From positions 496,001 to 560,000 of the forward strand of contig NZ_PCOV01000002.1 in assembly GCF_002979435.1 (NCBI RefSeq): 64,000 nt of DNA, given 5' to 3'. The stretch comes from Microbacterium sp. MYb66 (GTDB lineage: Bacteria > Actinomycetota > Actinomycetes > Actinomycetales > Microbacteriaceae). This document shows, one piece after another, positions 46,205-56,732 of this stretch. The notes below the pieces were generated by a model. It saw nothing but the letters and a program-made list of their open reading frames with translations, searched no databases and was not told the DNA's origin. A program made the translations under genes and the position numbers. Each line of letters starts with the position of its first letter. The first letter of the stretch is position 1.

Positions 46205-46239
46205 CTCAGCCGTCCTGACTCAGCCGTCCTGACTCAGCC
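46199..46239. repeat. 14-bp tandem repeat across convergent stop codons
   Basis: The unit GTCCTGACTCAGCC is repeated three times. Its TGACTCA core carries TGA on both strands. The plus-strand gene stops in the first copy (46202-46204) and the minus-strand symporter gene stops in the last (46234-46236). Confidence 0.85.
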
Positions 46240-47691
46240 GCGCTCCGGCGTGTGCACTCGCGCGAGGAACCGCTCCGTGCGCGGAGACGGTCCCCGCGGG
46301 TCGAGGAGGGACACCACGACGGTCACGGCCGTGGCGAGCGGGATGGTCCAGGCGGCGGGCTGCGCGAGATAGGGCGCGGCCACTCCGACTCCCCCGACCG
46401 CCGCGTGCACGAGCAGTGCGAGACCGGCCGCCAGCCCGCCGGACACCATCCCGGCCACCGCCCCTCGCGCGGTGAGCCCGCGCCACCACACGCCGAGCAG
46501 CACCACCGGCGACAGCGTCGAGGCCGCCACCACGAACACCACGCCGACGCTCGAGCCGAGGCCGGCCGGGGCCGTGAGCAGCGCGACAGCGAGCGGCACC
46601 AGGGCGCAGAGCGCGGCCGACAGGCGGAACGATCGCACCGAGCCGGAGAACACGTCCTGGCTGATCACGCCCGCGAGCGACACGACGAGACCGGCCGAGG
46701 TCGCCAGGAACGCCGCGAACGCCCCGGCGACGATCAGCGCGGTCAGCAGCTCTCCGAGCATCCCGGGGAAGACGCGCGAGGGCAGCAGCAGCACCACCGT
46801 GTCCGCCACACCCGGCACGGCGAGGTCGGGAGCGGCGATGCGGGCCAGCAGCCCCATCGTGCTCGAGACCGCATAGAACGCGCTCACCATGCCGATCACG
46901 ATCACGGTCGTGCGACGGGCAGACACCCCGGTCGGGCTCGTGTAGAACCGCACCAGGACGTGCGGCAGGCCCATCGTGCCCAGCAGCAGCGCCAGCAGGA
47001 GGGAGGCGGTCTCGTACACGTCGAAGCCTGCGGGACCCGCCTCGGCGGGGAACACGAGTGCCGGATCGAAGTCGTGCGGCCCGCCGCTGAGCGCGAAGGC
47101 GATGAACACCACCGGCACCAGGAGAGCGGTGAGCTTGAGCCAGTACTGGAACGCCTGCACGTAGGTGATCGCCCGCATGCCACCGGCCGCGACCGCCGCC
47201 GCCACGAGCACCGCGACGGTCACCGCGCCCACCCACTCCGGCAGGCCCGCGACGACCAGCAGGGTGAGCCCGGCACCGTGCAGCTGCGGCACGATGTACA
47301 GCCAGCCGATGACGAGCACCGCGAGGCTCGTCACGCGGCGCGCCGAGGTGGACTCGAGCCGGGCCTCGATGAAGTCGGGGATCGTGTAGGCGCCGCTCCG
47401 CCGCAACGGGGCGGCCACGAACACGAGCACCAGGAGGTAGCCGGCGGCATAGCCGATCGGGAACCAGAAGCCGCGCGCACCGTCGAGCAGCACGAGCCCC
47501 GACAGGCCGAGGAACGTGCCGGCCGAGAGGTACTCGCCGCTGATCGCCGAGGCATTCCACACCGGCCGCACGGTGCGCGAGGCGACGAAGAAGTCTCCGG
47601 TCGTGCGCGAGATGCGAAGGCCGTAGACGCCGATCAGCAGCGTCGCGACGATGACCAGCGCGACCCCGACCAGGTCGAGCACCGCGTTCAT
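46234..47691 (-). CDS. Sodium:solute symporter (SSS family, MctC/ActP-like), 485 aa
   Basis: About thirteen membrane helices. The N-terminal part has F-F-V-A-S-R-T-V-R-P and the SSS signature region G-Y-L-L-V-L-V. Relatives with a small DUF485-like partner move monocarboxylates such as acetate, pyruvate or propionate. The ATG (47691) overlaps the small membrane protein stop (ATGA). As last gene of the lytS-lytT unit it is probably a target or partner of that two-component system. Confidence 0.9.
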   Translation of the reverse strand: MNAVLDLVGVALVIVATLLIGVYGLRISRTTGDFFVASRTVRPVWNASAISGEYLSAGTFLGLSGLVLLDGARGFWFPIGYAAGYLLVLVFVAAPLRRSGAYTIPDFIEARLESTSARRVTSLAVLVIGWLYIVPQLHGAGLTLLVVAGLPEWVGAVTVAVLVAAAVAAGGMRAITYVQAFQYWLKLTALLVPVVFIAFALSGGPHDFDPALVFPAEAGPAGFDVYETASLLLALLLGTMGLPHVLVRFYTSPTGVSARRTTVIVIGMVSAFYAVSSTMGLLARIAAPDLAVPGVADTVVLLLPSRVFPGMLGELLTALIVAGAFAAFLATSAGLVVSLAGVISQDVFSGSVRSFRLSAALCALVPLAVALLTAPAGLGSSVGVVFVVAASTLSPVVLLGVWWRGLTARGAVAGMVSGGLAAGLALLVHAAVGGVGVAAPYLAQPAAWTIPLATAVTVVVSLLDPRGPSPRTERFLARVHTPERG

Positions 47692-48062
47692 TCGCGGTCC
47701 CGCAGCGCCCGGTACCGGCGCTCGTTGCGGCCGGCCGTGCGCACGTACAGCACCGCGAACACGACGATGATCGGGTAGAACGCGTAGGCCTGCAGCAACC
47801 AGGACAGCGGCAGACCCCACACCAGGATCCGCCCGATCTCGGGGATGAGCGCGATCGCCAGCGTGAGCGCGACGACCACGACCACGAACCCGGCGACCGT
47901 CCCCAGTGCCAGACGGAGCTGGCTGCGCATCAGGGCCCGCGCGTAGACGGCATCCGCTTCGTCTACGGGAGCACCGGGCAGTGCGATGCCCCGGGTGAGG
48001 GTCGCGGGTCGCCGATCGGGGAGGTCGGCGGTGACGCGGACCCGCTTCGGCTTCTCGGTCAT
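47688..48062 (-). CDS. Small two-helix membrane protein, partner of the symporter, 124 aa
   Basis: Two hydrophobic helices (about 54-75 and 82-106) separated by a short turn (P-E-I-G-R-I), with a basic cytoplasmic C-terminus (R-N-E-R-R-Y-R-A-L). This is the layout of DUF485/YjcH-type proteins that accompany SSS carboxylate transporters. The start overlaps the LytTR stop and its stop overlaps the symporter start, both ATGA. Confidence 0.8.
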   Translation of the reverse strand: MTEKPKRVRVTADLPDRRPATLTRGIALPGAPVDEADAVYARALMRSQLRLALGTVAGFVVVVVALTLAIALIPEIGRILVWGLPLSWLLQAYAFYPIIVVFAVLYVRTAGRNERRYRALRDRE

Positions 48063-48778
48063 CCCGCGCCCTCTCCGCGCACCAGCGCCTCGCGCACGGC
48101 CGGCACCATCCGCCGACTCACCGGAAGCGAGAGTCCACCGACCGAGACGGCGGCCTCCGCGCCGGACAGACGCGCCTCGGTGACGGCGGAGATGCGCACG
48201 AGGGAGGAGCGATGGATGCGCAGGAACCCGGCATCCGTCCACCGCGTCTCGAGCTCGGAGATCGGGATGCGCACCAGATGCCCCGCGCCGTCGCCGGTGT
48301 GCAGCCGGGAGTAGTCGCCCTGCGCCTGCACCCAGGTCACGTCGCTGCGCCGCACGAACCGCACCGCGGAGCCGACCGTGACCGGCAGCACCTCGTCGTC
48401 ACCGGATGCCGCGGCATCGCCGACCTCGATCACACGGTCGACCGCCTGGCGCAGCCGCGCGGCCCGCACGGGCTTGAGGAGGTAATCGGCCGCGCGCAGC
48501 TCGAACGCCTCCACCGCCTTGGCGTCGTCAGCCGTGACGAACACGACCGCTGGAGGCACGGCCAACGACATCAGGGCCCGCGCGAGGTCCGTACCGCTGA
48601 GCCCCGGCATATGGATGTCGAGAAAGGCGATCCGCACCGCGCGCTCCGACATCAGCCGCAGCGCCTCGGCCCCCGACGACGCCATGAGGATCATGCCGAT
48701 GCGCGGATCGGTGCGCAGCAGATGCACGAGCTCGTCCAGCGCGGGCCGCTCGTCGTCCGCGACCAGGACGTCGATCAT
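48059..48778 (-). CDS. LytTR-type response regulator, 239 aa
   Basis: The receiver domain (1 to about 120) has acidic A-D-D-E-R, the phospho-accepting aspartate in A-F-L-D-I-H-M-P-G (about 54), and the lysine in Y-L-L-K-P-V. The LytTR DNA-binding domain (about 135-235) has W-V-Q-A-Q-G-D-Y and F-L-R-I-H-R-S. Same class as BtsR/YpdB, which control pyruvate uptake in Enterobacteria. It lies 22 nt after the sensor gene. Confidence 0.95.
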   Translation of the reverse strand: MIDVLVADDERPALDELVHLLRTDPRIGMILMASSGAEALRLMSERAVRIAFLDIHMPGLSGTDLARALMSLAVPPAVVFVTADDAKAVEAFELRAADYLLKPVRAARLRQAVDRVIEVGDAAASGDDEVLPVTVGSAVRFVRRSDVTWVQAQGDYSRLHTGDGAGHLVRIPISELETRWTDAGFLRIHRSSLVRISAVTEARLSGAEAAVSVGGLSLPVSRRMVPAVREALVRGEGAG

Positions 48779-48800
48779 CCGCGCACCCTGTTCGTGGTCA

Positions 48801-49988
48801 TCATCGTCCGTCGCCGTCCGGGTCGTGCTGCGGTTGGGATTTCGGCACCCGCATGCGCACCAGGGTACCCGCGCCGGTGTTCGTCTCGACCACCAGTCCG
48901 CCGTCGGCGCCGTAGAGCTGACGCAGCCGGGTGTCGACGTTGCGGAGGCCGACGTGGACGCCGTCGTCACTCGCGGTGAGCGTGGCCCGCAGAGCTTCGG
49001 GGTCCATTCCCACGCCGTCGTCCTCGACCGTGATCTCGGTGTGCGTGCCGTCGTCGCGCGAGGCGATGCGGATCTCTCCGCCGCCCTCGCCCGGTTCGAG
49101 TCCGTGCCGCACCGCGTTCTCCACGAGCGGCTGCACCGAGAGGAAGGGGATCACGGTCGTGAGGGTCTCCGGCGCGATCTGCAGCGTCACCCGCAACCTG
49201 TCGCCGAAGCGGGCGCGCTCCAGCTCGAGGTAGGAGTGGATGCTGCCCAGCTCCTCGGCGAGCGTGGTGAACTCCCCCTGCCGCCGGAACGAGTAGCGCG
49301 TGAAGTCGGCGAACTCGAGCACCAGCTCGCGGGCACGCTCGGGGTCGGTGAGGATGAACGAGGCGATCGCGGTGAGGGCGTTGTAGATGAAGTGCGGGGA
49401 GATCTGCGCCCGCAGCGACCGCAGCTCCGCCTCGGCGAGTTGCGTCCGTGACGAGTCGAGGACCCCGAGTTCGACCTGGGCCGCGCACCAGTCGGCGACC
49501 TCTTCGGCCGCCCGCACGAGCGCCGCACCGACAGGTGCCGCGAACGCGACGACGACGCCGACCACGCGGCCGTCGACGCGGATCGGCGCCCCGACGGCCT
49601 CGAGGTCGTCGTCGCGGCCCGACGCGGGGAACACCTGCCGACGGCCGGAGGCCCGGACCTGCGCAGCGATGCGCACCGCCGCGGACTCCAGCCCGTCGGG
49701 CGATCCGTCGAACGAGACGGTGTCGTCTGCGCTGACGATCGCCACGGCGGCACTGCCGAGCAGGACCCGCAGATGGCGTGCGGCCTTGACGACGTCGGCG
49801 GCCCCGAGACCGGCCCGCAGGTGCGGAGCGGCGAGGCTCGCCTGGTGCAGCGCCGTGAGCGCTGCCTGCTCCGCATCGCTGCCGAGGTCGGCCGCCCCGC
49901 GCGCGAGCCGGCGCGCGAGCAGGAGGAGCACCGAGAGGACGACGCCGCCGAGCACGCCGAGCACTGCGGCGAGAACGACGTCGGTCAT
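48801..49988 (-). CDS. LytS-type sensor histidine kinase with GAF-like input domain, 395 aa
   Basis: One membrane helix (about 5-27), a GAF-like cytoplasmic domain (about 55-185), a His_kinase domain with the phosphorylated histidine in Q-I-S-P-H-F-I-Y-N-A-L (about 203), and HATPase_c with V-E-N-A-V-R-H-G-L and D-D-G-V-G-M. It lacks the 5TMR-LYT sensor of classical LytS/BtsS, so the signal is probably sensed inside the cell. A leaderless-type promoter (TAGGCT, 49995-50000) precedes the ATG. Confidence 0.93.
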   Translation of the reverse strand: MTDVVLAAVLGVLGGVVLSVLLLLARRLARGAADLGSDAEQAALTALHQASLAAPHLRAGLGAADVVKAARHLRVLLGSAAVAIVSADDTVSFDGSPDGLESAAVRIAAQVRASGRRQVFPASGRDDDLEAVGAPIRVDGRVVGVVVAFAAPVGAALVRAAEEVADWCAAQVELGVLDSSRTQLAEAELRSLRAQISPHFIYNALTAIASFILTDPERARELVLEFADFTRYSFRRQGEFTTLAEELGSIHSYLELERARFGDRLRVTLQIAPETLTTVIPFLSVQPLVENAVRHGLEPGEGGGEIRIASRDDGTHTEITVEDDGVGMDPEALRATLTASDDGVHVGLRNVDTRLRQLYGADGGLVVETNTGAGTLVRMRVPKSQPQHDPDGDGR

Positions 49989-49994
49989 GGGATC

Positions 49995-50000
49995 AGCCTA
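49995..50000 (-). promoter_or_regulatory. -10 box TAGGCT of leaderless lytS promoter
   Basis: On the minus strand TAGGCT, 6 nt, then the ATG at 49988. It gives lytS-lytT-symporter expression independent of cstA. Confidence 0.55.
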
Positions 50001-50016
50001 CGGAGCAGGGCACGAC

Positions 50017-50262
50017 TCAGCAGCAGCGGGCACCGGGATTGCGATCCTGGTCGTCCATCCGCTGCCGCCAGAACTGCCGCTCGGTCAGCGGCTCCTCATC
50101 CGGGTGCTGACGACGCTGATGGGCGACGTACGTCGCGTAGGCGCTGTCGCCCATCAGGTTCGTCATGTACCAGCGGATGCCGCGCCCCACCCGCCCCACG
50201 GCGCCGAGCAGCGTCCGCAGGAGGGTGGTCGCGGCATCCGTCCGATTCATGGTGTCGGCCAT
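50017..50262 (-). CDS. YbdD/YjiX family small protein, 81 aa
   Basis: Companion of CstA-type transporters; needed for pyruvate uptake in some bacteria. The family motif D-S-A-Y-A-T-Y-V-A-H-Q-R-R-Q-H-P and the C-terminal G-A-R-C-C are clear. An N-terminal extension of about 15 aa is longer than usual; an ATG four codons inside (50250) is an alternative start. It follows the cstA stop by 1 nt. Confidence 0.9.
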   Translation of the reverse strand: MADTMNRTDAATTLLRTLLGAVGRVGRGIRWYMTNLMGDSAYATYVAHQRRQHPDEEPLTERQFWRQRMDDQDRNPGARCC

Positions 50263-50263
50263 C

Positions 50264-52519
<2,256 letters not shown>

Positions 52520-52649
52520 GGGGGTCTCCTTGAGGTACGCGTCGTTGCGTTCCCCCACGCTAGGAAACCCTCACCGTCGGAGTCGGATGCCGGAGCGGAT
52601 GCTGCGACGAGCGGCGCCGATCACGCGATGAACGGCCTCGCGCTCCGCC

Positions 52650-52683
52650 GAGCGCCCCGCGGCCCGGAGGCCGCGGGGCGCTC
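52650..52683 (-). terminator. Perfect 15-bp GC hairpin after the subtilase gene
   Basis: GAGCGCCCCGCGGCC, loop CGGA, then the exact complement. It begins 6 bp past the subtilase stop. No T-run, as is common for actinobacterial terminators. Confidence 0.75.
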
Positions 52684-52689
52684 GGGGAC

Positions 52690-55600
52690 TCACCCGCGGG
52701 GAGCCTCCTTCTCGGGAGCGGGAGTCGGCGCGGGTGTCGACTCCGGGGTCGCCCCGGGGGACGGCACGGGTGTCGGCTCCGGCGTCGTCTCGGGCGCATC
52801 CGTCGGCGGTGCATCCGTCGGCGGTGTGTCCGTCGGCGGTGCGTCCGTCTCGGGAACCTCCGCCGCCGGCACGGTGACCGTCACCACGGTGCGGACCTCC
52901 GACTCGCCGTACTGCACGAGCCCGAGGTAGCGGGCACCGGCGGTGAGGCCGGACCAGCTCAGCTCATAGCCCGTCTTCTCTCCGCGGACCACGGCCAGGG
53001 GGTTCGGCGTCGCGGTGAACGCGCCCTCTCCGCCGGGCTGCACGTTGGCGTAGGTCATGTCCCACGTCATCGGGCCCGTCGTCGAGTACACGTTCGCCAC
53101 CACGAGGTAGGTGCCGGCGGTCGGTGCCGTGACGGTGACCTGCTCATCCGCCGAGCCGGTCGCCGACTGCCACCGCTCGTAGTACTGCAGGTCGTCGGGA
53201 CCCACCACGCGATACACGGTGAGGTCGAGATCGCTGCCGTCGTCGTCCGACGAGTCGAGGTCGAACCGGGAGAGGGTCGTCCCCTCCGGCACGTCGACGA
53301 TCCACGCGACGTCCTTGTTCGCGTCGCCCGAGTTCTCGTCGCCCGAGTGCCCCTCGACCGGGTTGTCCGGGTCGCTGAGCAGCTCGAAAGCGGTGAGGCC
53401 CGAGAGACCGAGCGCCAGGTCGCCGTCGAGACCGGGAATGATCTCCACGGGGACGCTGCCGTCGGCACCGCTGCCCGTGACCTCGGCCGGAGCATCCGCC
53501 GTCACCGGGAACACCGCGATCGGCGAGCGCACCGTGTTCTTGCGGCTGGTCCAGGTGAGCGAACCGGTCGCCCACTGCTCCACCGGAGCATCGGCGTTGT
53601 CGAACGTGACCGTGAAGGTCTTCGTCTGACCCGGCTTGTCGAACGTCAGCTGCTGCGGGGTGACCGTGACGTTCACGCCCGGCACCGAGGCCTTCGCGGT
53701 GAACGTCCCCTTCTCGGTCGAGGTGACCGAGCGGGTGACGGTCTGCGCGCTGGCCAGGGAGCCGATCGAGATCGACGCCTGGTTCAGGTCGCTGCCGTCG
53801 ATGGGTTCGATCCCGGGGAAGTCCGAAAGGCCCTTCCCGTCGAGGAACGCCGCCCAGTCCTTCACGCCGTTGAGGTACAGCAGACCCGGATTCAGGTAGC
53901 GCCTCGCGTCGACCTGCCCCGCACCCTGCTCGAACGGATTCGTGTTCTTCGAACCGTCCGGCAGCACCGTGTCGGAGGCGGTGGTCATCATCGCCGACCG
54001 GATCTCGGCAGGCGTCGCCTTCGGGTGCTCACCGAGGTACAGCGCCCCGAGACCCGCCACATGCGGCGAGGCCATCGACGTGCCGGAGAGGATGCCGAAA
54101 GTCGGCTTCTCGCCCGGTCCGTTGTTCGTCGCCGCGAGGATCGCGACGCCGGGTGCTGCGACATCCGGCTTCAGCACGTCGCTGCCGTCGGCCAGCATCG
54201 GTCCCCGGCTCGAGAAGCCCGCGATCTGCGGCGTCGGCGTGGTCACCCCGGTGGTGTTCTCGCCCACGAGGGTGATCGGACGGTCCACGCCACCCTGCAC
54301 GTACGCCAGCACCGCCGCGCGGTGCACCGCGTTCAGGTGGACGGTCGGCACGGCGTGGAAGTCGTTGTCGAGCGAGTCCGCCCCGCCGGGGACGTTCACG
54401 AGCACGACGCCGATGCCGCCGGCGTCCTTCACGACCTGCGACTTCTCGGCGCGCGCGTTGCCCCCGCGATCGCAGACCACGATGTGTCCCGTGACCTTCG
54501 CGGGATCGAGGGTGCCCGGCAGGCACAGCTGCGCGTCGACGGCTCCGGCCGCCGCGGCATCCACCGCCGCGATGGACGGCCCGGTGATGCTCTCGCCGAA
54601 CGGCACGCTCACCGAGGCGCCGGCCTGCTCGAACCCGTCGAACTGCACCGTGCCCTCCCACGTGGGGATCGTGGATGCGGCCACGGTCGTGTACCAGGGC
54701 GAGGCGTGGTCGGCGGTGACCGGGTCGGGACCGTCGTTGCCGGCGCTGGTCGCGACGAAGACGCCTGCGGCCGCGGCGTTGAGGAACGCCAGGTCCTCCG
54801 GTGCCATGACGGTGCTCGCCGCTCCCCCGCCGATCGAGTAGTTGATCACGTCGACCCCGTCGGCGACGGCCTGATCGATCGCGGCGACGAGATCGCTCAG
54901 CGCGCAGATGTCGTCCGTCGTGACCGTCGTGTCGGGACCGACGTAGCAGGCCTTGTAAGCCGCGACCTTCGACGCGGGGGCGACGCCGGAGATCGTTCCG
55001 AAGTCGACCTCCTCGATGGAGGCCTTGACCTTGAAGTTGCCCGCGGCGGTGCTCGCGGTGTGCGAACCGTGGCCGTCGCCGTCGCGCGGCGAGAGGTAGT
55101 CGTACTGGAAGTCGAACCCGGCCGCCTGGGCGCCCGCGAAGAAGTACTGTCCGCCGATGAGCTTCGACGAGTAGTCCCGCTTGTCCCAGTCCTGCCCTTC
55201 GACCATCGCGGCCCGGAACTGCCCGCCGTCCGACTTGTCGAAGTAGACGTAGGTGCCGTCGGTGTAGGGCTGGCCTCCCTTGTGCCGGCTCTGCTGCTTC
55301 TTCTGCTTCTTGATCTTCTTGCCCTCGAAGGACGGATGCTCGGGAGCGATGCCGGTGTCGATCACACCCACCACGACGCCTTCGCCGGCCTTGTCGACGC
55401 CGCCGGTCTGCTGCCACACGCCACCACGGCCCTTGCGGTCGTCACCGAGGCCGAGATAGTCGGTCGAGGTCTGCGCATCGGGGTGACGGATCTCGTCGGG
55501 GTACACGCCGAGGACATCCTTCGAGGCCCGCAGCTCGTCGACCTGCTCGCCGGTGAGATCGGCGCTGAACCCGTTGAGGACGACCTGATACGTGGTGTCG

Positions 55601-55914
55601 GGCGTGATGCCGATCTGCCCGACCAGGTCGGTCTGCTCGGCTTCGAGGTGCTGGACGTAGCGCTGCGAATCCTGCGACTGCGTCTCGAGCTGCTCGCCCT
55701 CGGCGGGCTTCGTCGCCTTCAGTCCGTCGACGTCGCCCCGATAGGTGGCCAGCGGATCGGATTTCATGACCACGATGTAGTGCCCGGGGGTTCCGGCGAC
55801 CGGGACGGGATGCGTCACCTCCTCGGTCGCCGCATAGCCGGTGGTTGCTGTCGATGCGATGAACAGAGTCGCCAGGGTGGTGGCTGCTGCCATCCGGAGG
55901 GGTGTTCGACCCAT
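52690..55914 (-). CDS. Secreted subtilisin-like serine protease (S8) with PA insert, 1074 aa
   Basis: Extracellular protease. It has a signal peptide ending near A-T-T-G-Y-A-A, an inhibitor_I9-type propeptide (about 45-150), and an S8 domain with aspartate in V-I-D-T-G-I-A (about 183), histidine in G-D-G-H-G-S-H-T (about 280) and serine in G-T-S-M-A-S-P-H-V (about 610). A PA domain is inserted between H and S. Fibronectin-like and pre-peptidase-type domains follow, then a Pro/Thr-rich tail ending E-K-E-A-P-R-G. No LPXTG or C-terminal helix, so it is released or wall-associated. Next to cstA it may feed peptides to that transporter. Confidence 0.93.
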   Translation of the reverse strand: MGRTPLRMAAATTLATLFIASTATTGYAATEEVTHPVPVAGTPGHYIVVMKSDPLATYRGDVDGLKATKPAEGEQLETQSQDSQRYVQHLEAEQTDLVGQIGITPDTTYQVVLNGFSADLTGEQVDELRASKDVLGVYPDEIRHPDAQTSTDYLGLGDDRKGRGGVWQQTGGVDKAGEGVVVGVIDTGIAPEHPSFEGKKIKKQKKQQSRHKGGQPYTDGTYVYFDKSDGGQFRAAMVEGQDWDKRDYSSKLIGGQYFFAGAQAAGFDFQYDYLSPRDGDGHGSHTASTAAGNFKVKASIEEVDFGTISGVAPASKVAAYKACYVGPDTTVTTDDICALSDLVAAIDQAVADGVDVINYSIGGGAASTVMAPEDLAFLNAAAAGVFVATSAGNDGPDPVTADHASPWYTTVAASTIPTWEGTVQFDGFEQAGASVSVPFGESITGPSIAAVDAAAAGAVDAQLCLPGTLDPAKVTGHIVVCDRGGNARAEKSQVVKDAGGIGVVLVNVPGGADSLDNDFHAVPTVHLNAVHRAAVLAYVQGGVDRPITLVGENTTGVTTPTPQIAGFSSRGPMLADGSDVLKPDVAAPGVAILAATNNGPGEKPTFGILSGTSMASPHVAGLGALYLGEHPKATPAEIRSAMMTTASDTVLPDGSKNTNPFEQGAGQVDARRYLNPGLLYLNGVKDWAAFLDGKGLSDFPGIEPIDGSDLNQASISIGSLASAQTVTRSVTSTEKGTFTAKASVPGVNVTVTPQQLTFDKPGQTKTFTVTFDNADAPVEQWATGSLTWTSRKNTVRSPIAVFPVTADAPAEVTGSGADGSVPVEIIPGLDGDLALGLSGLTAFELLSDPDNPVEGHSGDENSGDANKDVAWIVDVPEGTTLSRFDLDSSDDDGSDLDLTVYRVVGPDDLQYYERWQSATGSADEQVTVTAPTAGTYLVVANVYSTTGPMTWDMTYANVQPGGEGAFTATPNPLAVVRGEKTGYELSWSGLTAGARYLGLVQYGESEVRTVVTVTVPAAEVPETDAPPTDTPPTDAPPTDAPETTPEPTPVPSPGATPESTPAPTPAPEKEAPRG

Positions 55915-56070
55915 GTGGTGCTCCCGATGATCACGGCGCAGCCTCGTTGCCGCACCGCGAGTCAACATAACCCCGCTCCTCACCGTCGGAGCGAGAACTG
56001 ACCGATGGTCGAATGCGCCTTCGCCGATCGGCCAGGGTTATCCACGGCCTGCCTCCCGATAGGTCGACAG

Positions 56071-56076
56071 TAAGCT
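56071..56076 (+). promoter_or_regulatory. -10 box TAAGCT of leaderless ECF S-component promoter
   Basis: TAAGCT, 6 nt (GGAGAG), then the GTG at 56083. Confidence 0.5.
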
Positions 56077-56082
56077 GGAGAG

Positions 56083-56628
56083 GTGGCCCGAACCTCCGTC
56101 CTGTCGACCAGAGTGCTGCTCGTCTGCGCGGCGATCGGAGTCGCGACGGGCATCCTCGCCGGCATCGCCGGATGGGTGACTCCGGTGCTGCTGGCCAGCC
56201 CCCTGCTGTTCCTCTACGGACTCGTGCTCGGCTCGCACGTGCTCCCGGGGATCATCGCGCAGGAGGTGCTGCGGCTGCCCCTGGTCGCCCTGATCACGCA
56301 CGTCTTCGCCGCCCTGATCGCGAGCGCGTTCAACCCGGCCTGGGCCCTGCGGTTCCTCGGCACCGCCCTGCTGTTCGGTCTGATCCAAGAGGGGGTTGCC
56401 GCCCTCACCCGCTACCGCGCCTGGGGTGCGTGGCGCTTCTTCGTCTCCGCGGCCGTGATCGGCGTCTTCGTCGCGGTCGTGGTCTTCTTCGCCGCGCACC
56501 TCGGCGTGATGCCGCTGTGGGCGCAGATCCTCTACCTGGCCATCTCGGTGCTCGGTCCGATCGCCTGGACCGCGGTGGGCCTCGCCATCGGCTCGGCCCT
56601 GCGCAAGGCCGGGGTCGCGCGGCGCTGA
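56083..56628 (+). CDS. ECF transporter S component 1 (YkoE-like), 181 aa
   Basis: Substrate-binding membrane subunit of an energy-coupling-factor importer. About five to six helices. Typical small S-component features include the N-terminal helix with A-A-I-G-V-A-T-G and the Q-E-V-L-R-L-P-L-V / Q-E-G-V-A-A-L-T-R elements shared with the second S gene. YkoE relatives are often annotated for thiamine precursors, but no TPP riboswitch is seen upstream, and a DtxR-like box lies between it and the ATPase gene 104 bp downstream. Confidence 0.8.
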   Translation: MARTSVLSTRVLLVCAAIGVATGILAGIAGWVTPVLLASPLLFLYGLVLGSHVLPGIIAQEVLRLPLVALITHVFAALIASAFNPAWALRFLGTALLFGLIQEGVAALTRYRAWGAWRFFVSAAVIGVFVAVVVFFAAHLGVMPLWAQILYLAISVLGPIAWTAVGLAIGSALRKAGVARR

Positions 56629-56675
56629 CGGGGTCGCCCGCGGCGCTCGACTCCTCCGATCCTCTCGATGGCGGA

Positions 56676-56694
56676 TCAGGTAAGGCTCAGCTAA
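56676..56694 (+). promoter_or_regulatory. DtxR/IdeR-like iron box
   Basis: TCAGGTAAGGCTCAGCTAA fits the 19-bp actinobacterial iron-box consensus (TTAGGTTAGSCTAACCTAA) at about 15 positions. It lies where the -35 of a promoter with -10 TACGAT (56705-56710) would be, so iron-bound DtxR would repress the ATPase-T-SIP-S unit. Confidence 0.7.
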
Positions 56695-56704
56695 GTTAGA
56701 GGGG

Positions 56705-56710
56705 TACGAT
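56705..56710 (+). promoter_or_regulatory. -10 box TACGAT of the iron-controlled ECF unit
   Basis: Lies 10 bp after the iron box. Transcription would start near 56717, 16 nt before the GTG at 56733. Confidence 0.5.
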
Positions 56711-56732
56711 CCGCCGATCCCGGGATTTCGCC

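Noticed and set aside
46199..46239. TGACTCA repeats as a regulator-binding array
   Set aside because: They lie between two convergent 3' ends, far from any promoter; better explained as a tandem repeat.
52690..55914. Subtilase as the mycosin (MycP) of the T7SS-like locus
   Set aside because: It is 1074 aa with a PA insert and no C-terminal membrane helix, and lies more than 20 kb from the locus; mycosins are about 450 aa with a C-terminal helix.
55915..56082. TPP riboswitch before the YkoE-like gene
   Set aside because: No CUGAGA-type THI box is seen, and a leaderless-type promoter sits directly before the start codon.
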